DNA from: Erythrobacteraceae bacterium CCH12-C2
GTDB taxonomy: Bacteria; Pseudomonadota; Alphaproteobacteria; Sphingomonadales; Sphingomonadaceae
Assembly: GCA_001556995.1 (NCBI GenBank)
Contig: LSKF01000048.1
Coordinates: 1-59,736, forward strand
Reading direction: 5' to 3'
DNA: 59,736 nt
The notes beneath the pieces are model-generated. The model saw only the letters and a list, made by a program, of their open reading frames with translations. It searched no databases and was not told where the DNA came from. Below are positions 16,992 to 26,003 of this stretch, one piece after another. Made by a program: the position numbers and the translations under genes. How positions within the stretch are numbered: position 1 is the first letter of the stretch; every line of letters begins with the position of its first letter.

Positions 16992-17123
16992 TCAGCGCGG
17001 TCGACGTTGCGTTCGCACGCTGGGTTGCATTGCGACGGCAGGCCAATCCGCCCCCAAAGCTCTCATCTGGCGTTAAGCCCCGCAAAGCTATACATTCCTC
17101 CCCCGAAGGAGCCTCTTGCACCC

Positions 17124-18497
17124 ATGAACATCTCCGCCCTCCTGCGTAGCGCCGCGCTCGTCACCGCTGTCGCGCTCATCCCCGCCACCACGGCCACCAT
17201 GGCACAGGTCGATGGCCGCGCGGGCCCTGAATTTTCGAAGCTGTTTGCAGTCTTCCAGCGGGTCAAGGCGTCCTATGTCGAGCCGGTCGAGGATGACGTG
17301 CTGATCCGCGGCGCGATTGACGGGATGCTGGCCGCGCTCGATCCCCATTCGGCCTATCTCGACGGCGGCGATCTCCAGCGGCTCGAGACGATGATCAACG
17401 GCAATTATTCGGGCCTCGGCCTGTCGGTCGTGCTCGAAGACGGCGCGGTCAAAGTGATTTCGCCGTTCAAGGGAAGCCCGGCCGATAGCGCCGGGATCAA
17501 GGCGGGCGATTTCATCACGCACCTCGATGGCAAGCTGATCTATGGCGGCAGCCTTGATGACGCCGTGGCGCAGATGCGCGGGCCGACCGGCACGTCGATC
17601 CAGCTGACGGTCTTCCGCCCTGGCCGGGACGAGCCGCTCGAAGTCAATGTGACGCGCGGCGTGATTGAGCTTGAGCCCGTCACGCATGAACTCGCGGCGG
17701 GCAATATCGGCGTCATCAGCGTCAACGAATTCTCTGCTGATGTCGGCGCGGACGTGTTCGCGGCCTATCAGAAGATCATGAAAGAGGCGCCGGGCGGCCG
17801 CATCAGCGGGCTGGTGCTCGATCTGCGCAACAATCCGGGCGGGAGCCTCGATGAGTCGGTTGCGCTGGCCGATCTGTTCCTTACGTCGGGCCGGATCGTC
17901 AGCCAGCGCGGCCGCGCGCGGGGCGAGACGATGCTCTACGATGCCGAGACCGTCTATCGCGGCGATATGGCGGAAGGCATTCCGATGATCGTGCTGATCA
18001 ATGCAGGCTCGGCCTCGGCCTCGGAAATCGTTGCGGGCGCCTTGCAGGATCACCGCCGCGCGCTGATCATGGGTGAGCGCAGTTTTGGCAAGGGGTCGGT
18101 GCAGTCGCTCCTGCCGCTGGGCAATGACGCCGCGCTCAAGCTCACGACGGCGCGTTATTTCACCCCGGCGGGGAAGTCGGTGCAGGAAGGCGGAATCAAG
18201 CCCGATATTGCGGTGCCGCAGCTTTCCGATCCCGATCTTGCCACGCGCATGAAGTATCAGACCCGCGAAAGCGATCTGCGTGGTCACCTGATCAACGAAC
18301 TCGGCATCAAGGACGAGGAGCTGGAAGGCGACAAGATCGCCGATCCCCGCTTCCAGCTCACTGCAGCCCAGCTTGAGGAGCAGGGCGTGAAGGACTTCCA
18401 ACTGCACTACGCGATGGAAACCCTGCGCCGCACCACCAAGAGCACCGTGGCGCTCCGCCCCGCGCCGGGGCCCATGCCGCGTCAGGCAAAGCCATAG
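17124..18497 (+). CDS. ctpA: S41 family C-terminal processing peptidase
   Basis: It is a periplasmic tail-processing serine protease of 457 residues from ATG 17124; GAAGGAG lies at 17105-17111. It has a signal peptide to about residue 27 (ATTATMAQ). The PDZ domain is at about 85-170 (GLGLSVVLEDGAVKVISPFKGSPADSAGIKAGDFI). The S41 catalytic part has INAGSASASEIVAGALQDH (nucleophile Ser) and SFGKGSVQSLLPL (catalytic Lys). Substrates are probably envelope proteins or wall hydrolases. Its place directly after the EnvC-like gene is a recurrent bacterial pairing. Confidence 0.95.
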   Translation: MNISALLRSAALVTAVALIPATTATMAQVDGRAGPEFSKLFAVFQRVKASYVEPVEDDVLIRGAIDGMLAALDPHSAYLDGGDLQRLETMINGNYSGLGLSVVLEDGAVKVISPFKGSPADSAGIKAGDFITHLDGKLIYGGSLDDAVAQMRGPTGTSIQLTVFRPGRDEPLEVNVTRGVIELEPVTHELAAGNIGVISVNEFSADVGADVFAAYQKIMKEAPGGRISGLVLDLRNNPGGSLDESVALADLFLTSGRIVSQRGRARGETMLYDAETVYRGDMAEGIPMIVLINAGSASASEIVAGALQDHRRALIMGERSFGKGSVQSLLPLGNDAALKLTTARYFTPAGKSVQEGGIKPDIAVPQLSDPDLATRMKYQTRESDLRGHLINELGIKDEELEGDKIADPRFQLTAAQLEEQGVKDFQLHYAMETLRRTTKSTVALRPAPGPMPRQAKP

Positions 18498-18506
18498 GCG
18501 CATAGG

Positions 18507-18959
18507 ATGGACAATCTGGGCAAGGCGCGTGCGCTGGCCGTGCTGGTTCCTGCCGCACTGCTCGGCGGGGCCTATGTAGCGCAATACGGGTTCGGTCTTG
18601 CGCCGTGCGAGATGTGCTGGTGGCAGCGCTATCCGCACTTTGCAGCGTTGGGGATCGGGGCACTCGCCTATGTGCTGAAGCCCGGTCAGGTGTGGGCGGC
18701 GCTGGCGGGGCTGGCGATCCTGACGTCAGGCGCGATTGGCGGGTTTCACGCCGGGGTCGAATATGGCTGGTGGGAGGGGATCACCGGGTGTTCGGCGCTG
18801 CCGTCCAATATTGACGTCATGAACCCTGCCGCCGCCCCCCTGATCCGCTGCGATGTGGCACCGTGGACCTTGTGGGGGATCTCGCTTGCGGGCTTCAATT
18901 TCCTCATTTCCGGGATCAGTGGTGCGGCCATTGTGGCTTTGGCGGCGTATAGGAAGTAA
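18507..18959 (+). CDS. dsbB: Disulfide bond formation protein B family
   Basis: It is an inner-membrane quinone-dependent oxidase that reoxidizes DsbA-type proteins; 150 residues. Four hydrophobic segments are visible. The first redox pair is CEMC in GLAPCEMCWWQRYPH (about 33-36). The second comprises Cys in GITGCSALP and Cys in LIRCDVAPW. It is shorter than E. coli DsbB and resembles the alphaproteobacterial form. It lies 9 bases after ctpA. Confidence 0.93.
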   Translation: MDNLGKARALAVLVPAALLGGAYVAQYGFGLAPCEMCWWQRYPHFAALGIGALAYVLKPGQVWAALAGLAILTSGAIGGFHAGVEYGWWEGITGCSALPSNIDVMNPAAAPLIRCDVAPWTLWGISLAGFNFLISGISGAAIVALAAYRK

Positions 18960-18982
18960 CAGGCAGCCTAAGGGAACGCAGC

Positions 18983-19504
18983 ATGGAACGCGATCAACTC
19001 CACCGCATGATCCGGGTCGATCAGGCCGGCGAATTCGGCGCGACCCGCATCTATGAAGGCCAGCTCGCCGTGATGGGCGACCGCGGGCCGCATTCTGCCG
19101 AAATCCGCCACATGGCCGCGCAGGAAGCCGAACATCGCGCCAAGTTCGATGCGCTGCTGGTCAAGCGCGGGGTGCGCCCGACAGCGCTGCATCCCTTCTG
19201 GTCGGCAGCGGGCTATGTGCTGGGCGCTGGCACGGCGCTGCTGGGGCCTGAGGCAGCGATGGCTTGTACCGCCGCGGTCGAGACCGAGATCGACAAGCAC
19301 TACAACGAACAGCTGGGCAAGCTCGAAGCCAGCGGGGCAGACCCCGAACTCGCCGAGATGATCGAAGCCTTCCGTGCGGACGAGCGCGAACATCGGGACG
19401 CCGCGCTCGCCAACGGAGCCGAGCGCGCGCCGGCCTATCCTTTGCTGGCGGGCGCAATTCGGCTCGGGTGCCGGATTGCGATCAAGGTCAGCGAGCGGAT
19501 CTAA
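18983..19504 (+). CDS. coq7: Demethoxyubiquinone hydroxylase COQ7-type
   Basis: It is a di-iron monooxygenase of ubiquinone synthesis; 173 residues. The iron ligands form two ExxH-type sets: E in DQAGEFGATRIYEGQ, EAEH in MAAQEAEHRAKF, E in TAAVETEIDKHYNEQ, and EREH in FRADEREHRD. It has no flavin domain, so it is the COQ7 rather than the UbiF type. It follows dsbB by 23 bases in the same direction. It functions in the membrane-associated final steps of ubiquinone assembly. Confidence 0.95.
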   Translation: MERDQLHRMIRVDQAGEFGATRIYEGQLAVMGDRGPHSAEIRHMAAQEAEHRAKFDALLVKRGVRPTALHPFWSAAGYVLGAGTALLGPEAAMACTAAVETEIDKHYNEQLGKLEASGADPELAEMIEAFRADEREHRDAALANGAERAPAYPLLAGAIRLGCRIAIKVSERI

Positions 19505-19636
19505 GGTCCCGGTCTGGTTCTTTCCTCATTCACGCACGCCGCACCGGCTTCATTGGCGGTTCAGCGCGCAGGGCCTAGACAAGTAGGCTTGGACAGGGGC
19601 ATGGCTTTGGCTGCGCCCGAAAAAGGATCATCCGCG

Positions 19637-20191
19637 ATGAAGCACCTGCTTGCTCCCGCCCTTCTCACTGCCAGCGCCGCGTTTGCGCTGGCCAGCCCCG
19701 CCGCTGCGCAGAGCGCGGACGAGAAGATCAACATGGTGATCGCTTACAGCGCCGATGAATGCCCCGTGGCTCAACCCGGCGAAGTGGTGGTGTGCGAAAT
19801 CCTCGTTGAGGAAGAGCGGTATCGCATCCCGCGCAACCTGCGCTCTAGCGATAGCCCCGCCAACCAATCGCTCGCGCGGCAGGTGGATCAGATCAAATAT
19901 GTTGGCGATTTCGGCGCGATGAGCTGCGACCCTGCGGGCGCGGGGGGCTTTACTGGCTGCACCCAGAAATTCGTCGAGGCCGCATACAAGGACAAGGCTG
20001 AGGCCGAAGCGGTCCGTTTCGGTCAGCTGATCGAAAAGGCGCGTCAGGATCGTCTTGCGAATATCGACGCCGAGGCCGCCGCCGAGCAGGAGCGGGTCGA
20101 GTCGATCGAGCGCGAATACATGAAGCGGCTCGAAAAGGAGCGCGAGGGCGAATTGCCGGGTGAGGGCGCGCTGCCCCCGCCGCCGAAATAA
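19637..20191 (+). CDS. Secreted protein of unknown function
   Basis: It has 184 residues from ATG 19637, with AAAGGATC upstream. A clear signal peptide (MKHLLAPALLTASAAFALASPAAAQS) predicts periplasmic export. The mature part has paired cysteines (ADECP and VVCEI; later MSCDPAGAGGFTGCTQ). The last 70 residues are a charged, Glu/Ala-rich helix ending in a proline-rich tail. I recognise no domain. It closes the plus-strand run after coq7 and faces the convergent epimerase gene 3 bases away. Confidence 0.8.
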   Translation: MKHLLAPALLTASAAFALASPAAAQSADEKINMVIAYSADECPVAQPGEVVVCEILVEEERYRIPRNLRSSDSPANQSLARQVDQIKYVGDFGAMSCDPAGAGGFTGCTQKFVEAAYKDKAEAEAVRFGQLIEKARQDRLANIDAEAAAEQERVESIEREYMKRLEKEREGELPGEGALPPPPK

Positions 20192-20194
20192 TCC

Positions 20195-21208
20195 TCAGAC
20201 CTGATAATAGTCCCGATACCACGCCACAAAACGGGCAACGCCCTCGCGGAACGGCGTTTGCGGGGCGTATCCCGTGAGCGATTGGAGCAGCGCGGCATCG
20301 GCCCAGGTCGCGGGCACATCGCCGGGCTGCATCGGCATGAAGTTTTTCACCGCCTCCCGCCCGCATTCGGCCTCGATGGCGGTGATGAAGTCCATCAGGC
20401 GCACCTTGTCGCCATTGCCGATATTCACGACCCGGTAGGGCGCGACGGGCGAAAGGCTGTCGCCGGGGGCAATGTCCTCAGGACTGTCGGGCCGCACCGG
20501 CGCCGCATCAATCAGCAAGCGGATACCGCGCACCAGATCGCTCACGTAAGTGAAATCGCGGTACATTTCCCCGTCGTTGTAGATGTCGATGGGCGTGCCT
20601 TCGAGGATGCCGCGGGTGAACTTGAACAGCGCCATGTCGGGCCGCCCCCACGGGCCATAGACCGTGAAGAAGCGGAACATGGTGGTCTGCAGGTTCCAGA
20701 GATGGGCATAGGAATGCGCCATCGCCTCGTTCGCCTTCTTGGTCGCGGCGTAGAGGGTGAGCGGGGTGTCGACCTTCTGCCCCTCGTGGAAGGGCATTTC
20801 GGTGTTGGCACCATAGACCGACGAGGTCGAGGCCATCAGCAGATGGTCCACCCCCAACTCGCGGGCGCATTCCATCACATTGAAGGTGCCAATCAGGTTC
20901 GCGTCGACATAGGCGCGCGGATTTTCGAGGCTGTAGCGCACCCCCGCCTGCGCCGCCAAATGCACGATCACATCGGGCTTTTCCGCCAGCGCCAGCGCGT
21001 GGAGCTTGTCGAAATCCTCCAGCAGGCCCTCGGTGCAGGTGAAATGCGGGTGCTGCAGTAGCATCTGGTGCCGCCGCTGCTTGATCCGCACGTCATAGTA
21101 ATCGGTCATCCCGTCATAGCCGACGACGCGGAAACCCTCGTCGAGCAGCAGCTGCGAGAGATGATAGCCGATGAACCCGGCCGAGCCGGTGACAAGAACG
21201 GTGCGCAT
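20195..21208 (-). CDS. NAD-dependent epimerase, UDP-glucuronate 4-epimerase-like
   Basis: It is an extended short-chain dehydrogenase of 337 residues. The NAD motif is GSAGFIGYHLSQLLLDEG at 8-25. The catalytic Ser and the Tyr-x-x-x-Lys are in STSSVYGANTEMPFHE and LYAATKKANEAM (Y about 153). RFFTVYGPWGRPDMALFKF is characteristic of the nucleotide-sugar epimerases that convert UDP-glucuronate to UDP-galacturonate. It probably supplies a sugar for surface polysaccharide. Exact specificity is inferred from motif style only. Confidence 0.88.
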   Translation of the reverse strand: MRTVLVTGSAGFIGYHLSQLLLDEGFRVVGYDGMTDYYDVRIKQRRHQMLLQHPHFTCTEGLLEDFDKLHALALAEKPDVIVHLAAQAGVRYSLENPRAYVDANLIGTFNVMECARELGVDHLLMASTSSVYGANTEMPFHEGQKVDTPLTLYAATKKANEAMAHSYAHLWNLQTTMFRFFTVYGPWGRPDMALFKFTRGILEGTPIDIYNDGEMYRDFTYVSDLVRGIRLLIDAAPVRPDSPEDIAPGDSLSPVAPYRVVNIGNGDKVRLMDFITAIEAECGREAVKNFMPMQPGDVPATWADAALLQSLTGYAPQTPFREGVARFVAWYRDYYQV

Positions 21209-21231
21209 GGGCGCGCCTTACGCCTCAGGCC

Positions 21232-22038
21232 TTAAGAAAGCGCAATATCGGGCGCATCTTCCTGCTTCATCCCGACGACATGATAGCCCGCGTCAACATG
21301 ATGGGTCTCACCGGTCACGCCCGACGAAAGGTCGGACAGCAGGTAAAGCCCCGCCCCGCCGACATCCTCGATCGTCACGTTCCGCCGCAGCGGCGCGTTG
21401 AATTCGTTCCACTTGAGGATGTAGCGGAAATCGCCGATCCCGCTCGCCGCCAACGTCTTGATCGGCCCGGCGCTGATCGCGTTGACGCGGATATTGCGCG
21501 GACCGAGATCATTGGCGAGATATTTGACGCTGGTCTCCAGCGCTGCCTTGGCCACGCCCATGACGTTGTAATGCGGCACCACCTTTTCCGCGCCATAATA
21601 GCTCAGCGTTAGGATCGCCCCGCCGCTTTCGGGCATCATCGCCGCCGCGCGCTGCGTGATCGCCACCAGCGAATAGGCCGAGATGTTCATCGTCAGCAGG
21701 AAGTTGTCGAGGCTGGTATCGACATACTTCCCGCGCAGCTCGTTCTTGTCGGAAAAGCCGATCGCGTGGACCACGAAATCGAGGCTGTCCCAGCGCTCCT
21801 TCAGGGTTGCGAAGGCGGCGTCGAGCGATTCCATCCTCGACACGTCGCATTCGAAGGTGAAATCGCTGCCCAATTCGGCCGCGAGCGGGATCACCCGCTT
21901 GGCCAGCGCCTCGCCCTGATAGGAAAAGGCCAGCTCCGCCCCGTGTTCCGCCAGCTTTCTGGCAATGCCCCAGGCCAGCGACTTGTCATTGGCGAGCCCC
22001 ATGATCAGGCCGCGCTTTCCCGCCATCAATCCGTCCAT
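21232..22038 (-). CDS. fabI: Enoyl-[acyl-carrier-protein] reductase (NADH) FabI
   Basis: It carries out the last reductive step of fatty-acid elongation; 268 residues. Family marks are MAGKRGLIMGLANDKSLAWGIA at the N-terminus, HAIGFSDKNELRGKYVDTS, and the catalytic YxxxMxxxK in YYGAEKVVPHYNVMGVAKAALE (Tyr 156, Lys 163 region). The enzyme belongs to the typical triclosan-type FabI of proteobacteria. A YihY-family gene lies immediately upstream on the same strand (no gap). Confidence 0.96.
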   Translation of the reverse strand: MDGLMAGKRGLIMGLANDKSLAWGIARKLAEHGAELAFSYQGEALAKRVIPLAAELGSDFTFECDVSRMESLDAAFATLKERWDSLDFVVHAIGFSDKNELRGKYVDTSLDNFLLTMNISAYSLVAITQRAAAMMPESGGAILTLSYYGAEKVVPHYNVMGVAKAALETSVKYLANDLGPRNIRVNAISAGPIKTLAASGIGDFRYILKWNEFNAPLRRNVTIEDVGGAGLYLLSDLSSGVTGETHHVDAGYHVVGMKQEDAPDIALS

Positions 22039-22908
22039 CTATGCCATCTCCTCCGCGCCCCTTGAGGGGCTATCCAGCGGCGGCGCCAAGGCCGCGTTCA
22101 GCTCTGCGCCGATAACGAGGCCTAGGCCCACAAGCCAGAAAAACAAAAGCGTGATCATGCTCCCCGCGAGGCTGCCATAGGTCAGGTCATAGGTGAAAAA
22201 CCGTTGCAGCAACACAGGAAGCGCGGCGGCGACGGCGATCCACCACAGCATGGTGAACAGCGCTCCCGGCCAGCAAGGGGCGCTCATCTTTCGAAATTGC
22301 GCCGGAGTGAGCGCGGCGAACAGCACGTAGAGCGATCCCGCGAGGCCCACCGCCGGCACAACGCGCGACACGCTGAGTGTCGCAATCGCTGCGGCAAGCT
22401 GCGGGAAAGCCTCCGCGATCACCACCTGCGCCGCGCCGATCGCTATTTGTGCAAACAGCGACAGCATCAGCACAATCACCGCTGCGAGAATCAGCCCGGC
22501 GGAAAACAGCCGCGTCTTCCAGAACCCCTTGACCGGCGGCGTGCCATAGGCGCGGCGCAGGATGTCACGGATCGTCTCGATCAGGCTCGACACGGTCCAC
22601 AGCCCCACGCCCGCCCCAAGCCACAAAAGCCAGCCGGACCGCGCATAGATCACGTCCTCGGCCACGGGCTCGATCACACTGGCAACCGAGTTCGGCAGGG
22701 CGCGCATGACAGCTTCGATCATCGCTGCGGCATTCTCGCGACCGCCGATCAGATCGAACAGCGCCGCGCCAAGGATGAAAAACGGGAAGATCGCCAGCAT
22801 CGCCAGATAGGCAAGGTTGCCGGCGTGAATGAAGCCATCATTGAAGGTGCCGCTCGCCACCCGTCTGATCACCGCCAGATAGCGCGGGAAAGGCGAGGAA
22901 TCGCTCAC
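22039..22908 (-). CDS. YihY/virulence factor BrkB family membrane protein
   Basis: It is an inner-membrane protein of 289 residues with about six transmembrane segments. The family start is seen in DGFIHAGNLAYLAMLAIFPFFILGAALFDL. It also has WLLWLGAGVGLWTVSSLIETIRDILRRAYG and the C-terminal LTYGSLAGSMITLLFFWLVGLGLVIGAELNA. The family was once misnamed RNase BN; its function is unknown. It directly precedes fabI with adjoining stop and start and is probably co-transcribed with it. Confidence 0.92.
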   Translation of the reverse strand: MSDSSPFPRYLAVIRRVASGTFNDGFIHAGNLAYLAMLAIFPFFILGAALFDLIGGRENAAAMIEAVMRALPNSVASVIEPVAEDVIYARSGWLLWLGAGVGLWTVSSLIETIRDILRRAYGTPPVKGFWKTRLFSAGLILAAVIVLMLSLFAQIAIGAAQVVIAEAFPQLAAAIATLSVSRVVPAVGLAGSLYVLFAALTPAQFRKMSAPCWPGALFTMLWWIAVAAALPVLLQRFFTYDLTYGSLAGSMITLLFFWLVGLGLVIGAELNAALAPPLDSPSRGAEEMA

Positions 22909-22934
22909 GCGCGGGATTGCTTGCGTCCGGCCCG

Positions 22935-23936
22935 TCAGAGGCCGAATTTCTCACGCGGGCGGGCGGTGTCGATCCAGCCATCGAGCCGCGCCTCGAGCGC
23001 GGAAAGATCGGTCGGCAGCTGGATCTCGAGCGTGACCAGCTGGTCCCCGCGTTCGGGCTTGCCGTCCACCACCTTGCCGTTCTTCTTCGTCCAGCCTTTG
23101 CCTGCGAGCCGCATCACGGTGCCGCTGCTGCTGCCCGGCCGGATCGTCAGCATCACCGCGCCATCGACTGTCGGGCACTTGACCTTGGCCCCGCGCACCG
23201 CCTCGTCGAGGGTGATTGGCAGATCCATTCGGATATTGTCGCCGTCCCGCCGGAAGAAGGGATGGCTGCCGATTTCGACCAAAACGATCCCATCGCCATA
23301 ACCGCCGGGGCCAAGTTGCCCTTTGTCCTTGAGCCGCATGACAGTGCCCTCCTCAACCCCCGCAGGGAGCTTGAGGCTGATCGCCTTGCCATCGGCCAGC
23401 GTGATGCGCTGATCGCGCCCGGCTGCGGCATCGGCGAAGGGAACCGCGAGCCGGTATTGAATATCGGCCCCGCGCCGTGGCGGTTGAGGCGGCGGCTTGC
23501 CGAAGCCGCGCCGTCCGCCATTGCCGGGGGGTGGTTGCTGCTGGCGTCCGCGGCCGCCAAACAGCCCTTCGAACAGGTCGCTGAGGTCGACGTCATCGCC
23601 GCCGAAGCCCCCGAATTCTGGGTCGCGGAAGCCGCTTGCTCCCGGCCCGGCGCCATAGGTGCCGCCCCGGCCATAGCCCGGCCGTCCGCCCATCCCCGCA
23701 AAGGGGTTGGCGGGATTGCCCTCGGCATCAATCTCGCCCCGGTCAAACTGCGCGCGCTTGGCCTTGTCCGAGAGCAGATCATAGGCGCGGGTTGCTTCGG
23801 AGAATTTCTCCGCAGCTTTCGGATTATCTGTGTTGCGATCGGGGTGCAGCTCCTTGGCGAGCTTGCGATAGGCGCTCTTGATCTCCGCTTCGGATGCGGT
23901 GCGGGTGACGCCCAGAATGCTGTAGGGATCGCGCAT
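22935..23936 (-). CDS. DnaJ/CbpA-type co-chaperone without zinc finger
   Basis: It has 333 residues. The J domain at 1-65 contains the DnaK-activating HPD in [12 protein letters not shown] Gly/Arg/Pro-rich linker follows (about 80-155). The DnaJ C-terminal substrate domain is at about 160-320 ([56 protein letters not shown]). The CxxCxGxG zinc repeats of DnaJ are absent, so it is the CbpA class, which in E. coli also binds curved DNA. It is monocistronic. Confidence 0.92.
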   Translation of the reverse strand: MRDPYSILGVTRTASEAEIKSAYRKLAKELHPDRNTDNPKAAEKFSEATRAYDLLSDKAKRAQFDRGEIDAEGNPANPFAGMGGRPGYGRGGTYGAGPGASGFRDPEFGGFGGDDVDLSDLFEGLFGGRGRQQQPPPGNGGRRGFGKPPPQPPRRGADIQYRLAVPFADAAAGRDQRITLADGKAISLKLPAGVEEGTVMRLKDKGQLGPGGYGDGIVLVEIGSHPFFRRDGDNIRMDLPITLDEAVRGAKVKCPTVDGAVMLTIRPGSSSGTVMRLAGKGWTKKNGKVVDGKPERGDQLVTLEIQLPTDLSALEARLDGWIDTARPREKFGL

Positions 23937-24008
23937 AGCGTGTTAGCTAGGTGAGACAGCGGCTGCGCGCAAGCTTACGCTGGCTGCAACCTGCTACGGC
24001 CCGCAGTT

Positions 24009-24332
24009 TCAGGACAGGCGGGTGCCGTGGCGGGCGCGATCCCGCTCGCCGAGCAGGCGGCCGATAGTATAGGCGATGTAGGGAATCGGGATGGTGACCG
24101 CAGCGGCGATCAGGAAGGCCATCACCTCGTCGCTCCACCCGCGCCACACCCACCGGGCCACGCCTTGCCCGCCAAAGATAATGAGAAGAAAGGTCGCCGC
24201 GCGGTTAGCATCGTCCCAGATCCACAGGTGATCCTTCCACCCGCGCTGGCCCATTTTCCAGACCCTCCCTGCGGCAAAGGCGAGACCTGCCAGCAGGAAG
24301 AAAAGCCCAAGGATTGCGATCCCAATCTCCAT
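24009..24332 (-). CDS. Small membrane protein of unknown function
   Basis: It has 107 residues from ATG 24332 (MEIGIAILGLFFLLAGLAF). Three hydrophobic segments are visible: about 3-22, 46-62 and 72-95. A Trp-rich amphipathic stretch lies between the first two (WKMGQRGWKDHLWIWDD). No family is recognised. It is divergent from pdxH, 131 bases apart. Confidence 0.75.
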   Translation of the reverse strand: MEIGIAILGLFFLLAGLAFAAGRVWKMGQRGWKDHLWIWDDANRAATFLLIIFGGQGVARWVWRGWSDEVMAFLIAAAVTIPIPYIAYTIGRLLGERDRARHGTRLS

Positions 24333-24463
24333 GCGGGAAAGTCTAACCGCTTGCGATCGCATCGACAAGTCGCTCATCCCGGTCGCTCGGCGGCTGGCTT
24401 GCGGCTTTCCCCGCGCGCCGGGCGTAGCTATGGGCGCTTGCAGCCATCAAGGAACCTTGCCCC

Positions 24464-25120
24464 ATGTCCGACACCACCCCGCTCGATGATGCCCAACTGG
24501 CCGATAGCGTGCTGCCCGCAGGGGCCGACCCCTTTGAGCTGTTCGAGGAATGGTTCGCCGCAGCCCAAGTGGGCGAGCTGAACGATCCCAATGCCATGGC
24601 GCTTGCGACCGCTACGCCTGACGCTGCGCCTTCGGTGCGGATGGTGCTGCTCAAGGGCCACGGCAAGGCCGAGATCGCCGGGGGCGGCTTTACCTTCTTC
24701 ACCAATGCCGAGAGCCGCAAGGGCCAGCACATCCGCGCCAATATGCAGGCCGCGCTGCTGTTTCACTGGAAGAGCCTGCGCCGCCAGATCCGCATTGAAG
24801 GCCCGCTGATCGAAGTAAGCCCCGAACGCGCCGACGCTTACTTCCACTCGCGCCCCTACAAGAGCCAGGTCGGCAGCGCCGCCAGCGACCAGTCGCGCCC
24901 CCTGCCCGAGCGCCAGACCTATCTCGACCGGGTGCAGGAATTGTGGGCCGCGCATGAGGCGGAAGGCAAGGTGCCGCGCCCGGCGCATTGGACGGGATTT
25001 ACTTTGAGCCCGACAAGAATTGAATTCTGGATCGACCGCGACAACCGGCTGCATGATCGCCGCGAATTCACCCGCTCCGGCCCCGACGCGCCGTGGTCGG
25101 ATACGCTGCTCTACCCCTGA
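24464..25120 (+). CDS. pdxH: Pyridoxamine 5'-phosphate oxidase
   Basis: It is an FMN-dependent oxidase that makes pyridoxal 5'-phosphate; 218 residues. Family blocks are NAMALATATPDAAPSVRMVLLKG (FMN site), FFTNAESRKGQHIRANMQAALLFHWKSLRRQIRIEG, and the C-terminal PARIEFW-like SPTRIEFWIDRDNRLHDRREF. It lies 11 bases upstream of the PhzF gene and is probably co-transcribed with it. Confidence 0.96.
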   Translation: MSDTTPLDDAQLADSVLPAGADPFELFEEWFAAAQVGELNDPNAMALATATPDAAPSVRMVLLKGHGKAEIAGGGFTFFTNAESRKGQHIRANMQAALLFHWKSLRRQIRIEGPLIEVSPERADAYFHSRPYKSQVGSAASDQSRPLPERQTYLDRVQELWAAHEAEGKVPRPAHWTGFTLSPTRIEFWIDRDNRLHDRREFTRSGPDAPWSDTLLYP

Positions 25121-25131
25121 GGAACGCTCCT

Positions 25132-25929
25132 ATGCCCCAGAAAATCCCCTACTGGCACGTCGATGCCTTCAGCGCCCGGCCGTTCGGCGGCAATCAGGCG
25201 GCGGTGATGGTGCTCGATGAATGGCTGCCGGATGATGTCCTGGTAGCGATCGGCGCGGAGAACCTGTTTGCCGAAACCGCCTTCGTGGTGCGTGATGCCA
25301 CGGGCGAGGCCGATTGGGAGCTGCGCTGGTGCACGCCGACTCATGAAGTCGCGTTGTGCGGCCATGCGACAATGGCGAGCGGCCACGTGCTGCTGAACCG
25401 CGACGGCGGAACGCGGGTGACCTTTCGCACCCGCAAGGCGGGTATCCTCGAGGTTGTGCGCCAGGGCGATGCCTATGAACTCGCGCTCCCCGTGACCCTG
25501 GTCGAACCCAGGCCGCAGCCAGAATTGCTTGCGGCGATCGGGTTTCGCGGGGAGACTTTCCTCTCCTATCAGGGAGCCGAGCAGACCGCGATCATTCTGA
25601 TGGAAAGCGAGGCAGAAATTCGCGCGCTCGACCCGGATATGGACGCGCTGCGCGGGATCGACCTGATGGCGATCTGCACCGCGCCCGGCGATTCGCATGA
25701 TATCGTCAGCCGTGTGTTCGTTCCGGCATGGGGCGTGGATGAGGACAGCGTCACTGGCTCCGCGCACGCCGCCCTCGCGCCATTCTGGGCGAAGCGGCTC
25801 GGGCGGACAAGCTTCACCGCGCATCAGGCGAGCACGCGCGGGGGCGATCTGACGCTGCGGCTGGACGGTGACAGGGCGTGGCTCGGCGGGCCGTGCGTGA
25901 CGGTGGTCGAGGGCGTGTTCCATCTGTGA
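25132..25929 (+). CDS. PhzF family isomerase/epimerase-like protein
   Basis: It has 265 residues with the duplicated hot-dog-like diaminopimelate-epimerase fold of the PhzF family. Visible motifs are VDAFSARPFGGNQAAVM at the N-terminus, ETAFVVRD (general acid/base Glu), LRWCTPTHEVALCGHATMAS, and the second-half DEDSVTGSAHAALAPFWAKRLG. Outside phenazine clusters these proteins have unknown substrates, and nothing here suggests phenazine synthesis. The start ATG 25132 follows GAGGAACG. Confidence 0.92.
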   Translation: MPQKIPYWHVDAFSARPFGGNQAAVMVLDEWLPDDVLVAIGAENLFAETAFVVRDATGEADWELRWCTPTHEVALCGHATMASGHVLLNRDGGTRVTFRTRKAGILEVVRQGDAYELALPVTLVEPRPQPELLAAIGFRGETFLSYQGAEQTAIILMESEAEIRALDPDMDALRGIDLMAICTAPGDSHDIVSRVFVPAWGVDEDSVTGSAHAALAPFWAKRLGRTSFTAHQASTRGGDLTLRLDGDRAWLGGPCVTVVEGVFHL

Positions 25930-25930
25930 T

Positions 25931-25994
25931 CCCCCGCGCAGGCGGGGGTCTCAGGCCTGGAAGCGTCATTTCACATGGCCCCCGCTTGCGCGGG
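25931..25994. repeat. Paired GC hairpins downstream of phzF
   Basis: CCCCCGC-gcag-GCGGGGG (25931-25948) and CCCGC-ttgc-GCGGG (25981-25994) are roughly inverted copies of each other. They lie between the convergent phzF and serine hydrolase genes. They can form strong hairpins without a T-run, so they look like a dispersed palindrome rather than a standard terminator. Confidence 0.75.
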
Positions 25995-26003
25995 CGCGCG
26001 CGG

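Noticed and set aside
17088..18638. Minus-strand frame of 516 codons opposite ctpA
   Set aside because: Shadow of the S41 peptidase gene; composition and lack of motifs argue against coding.
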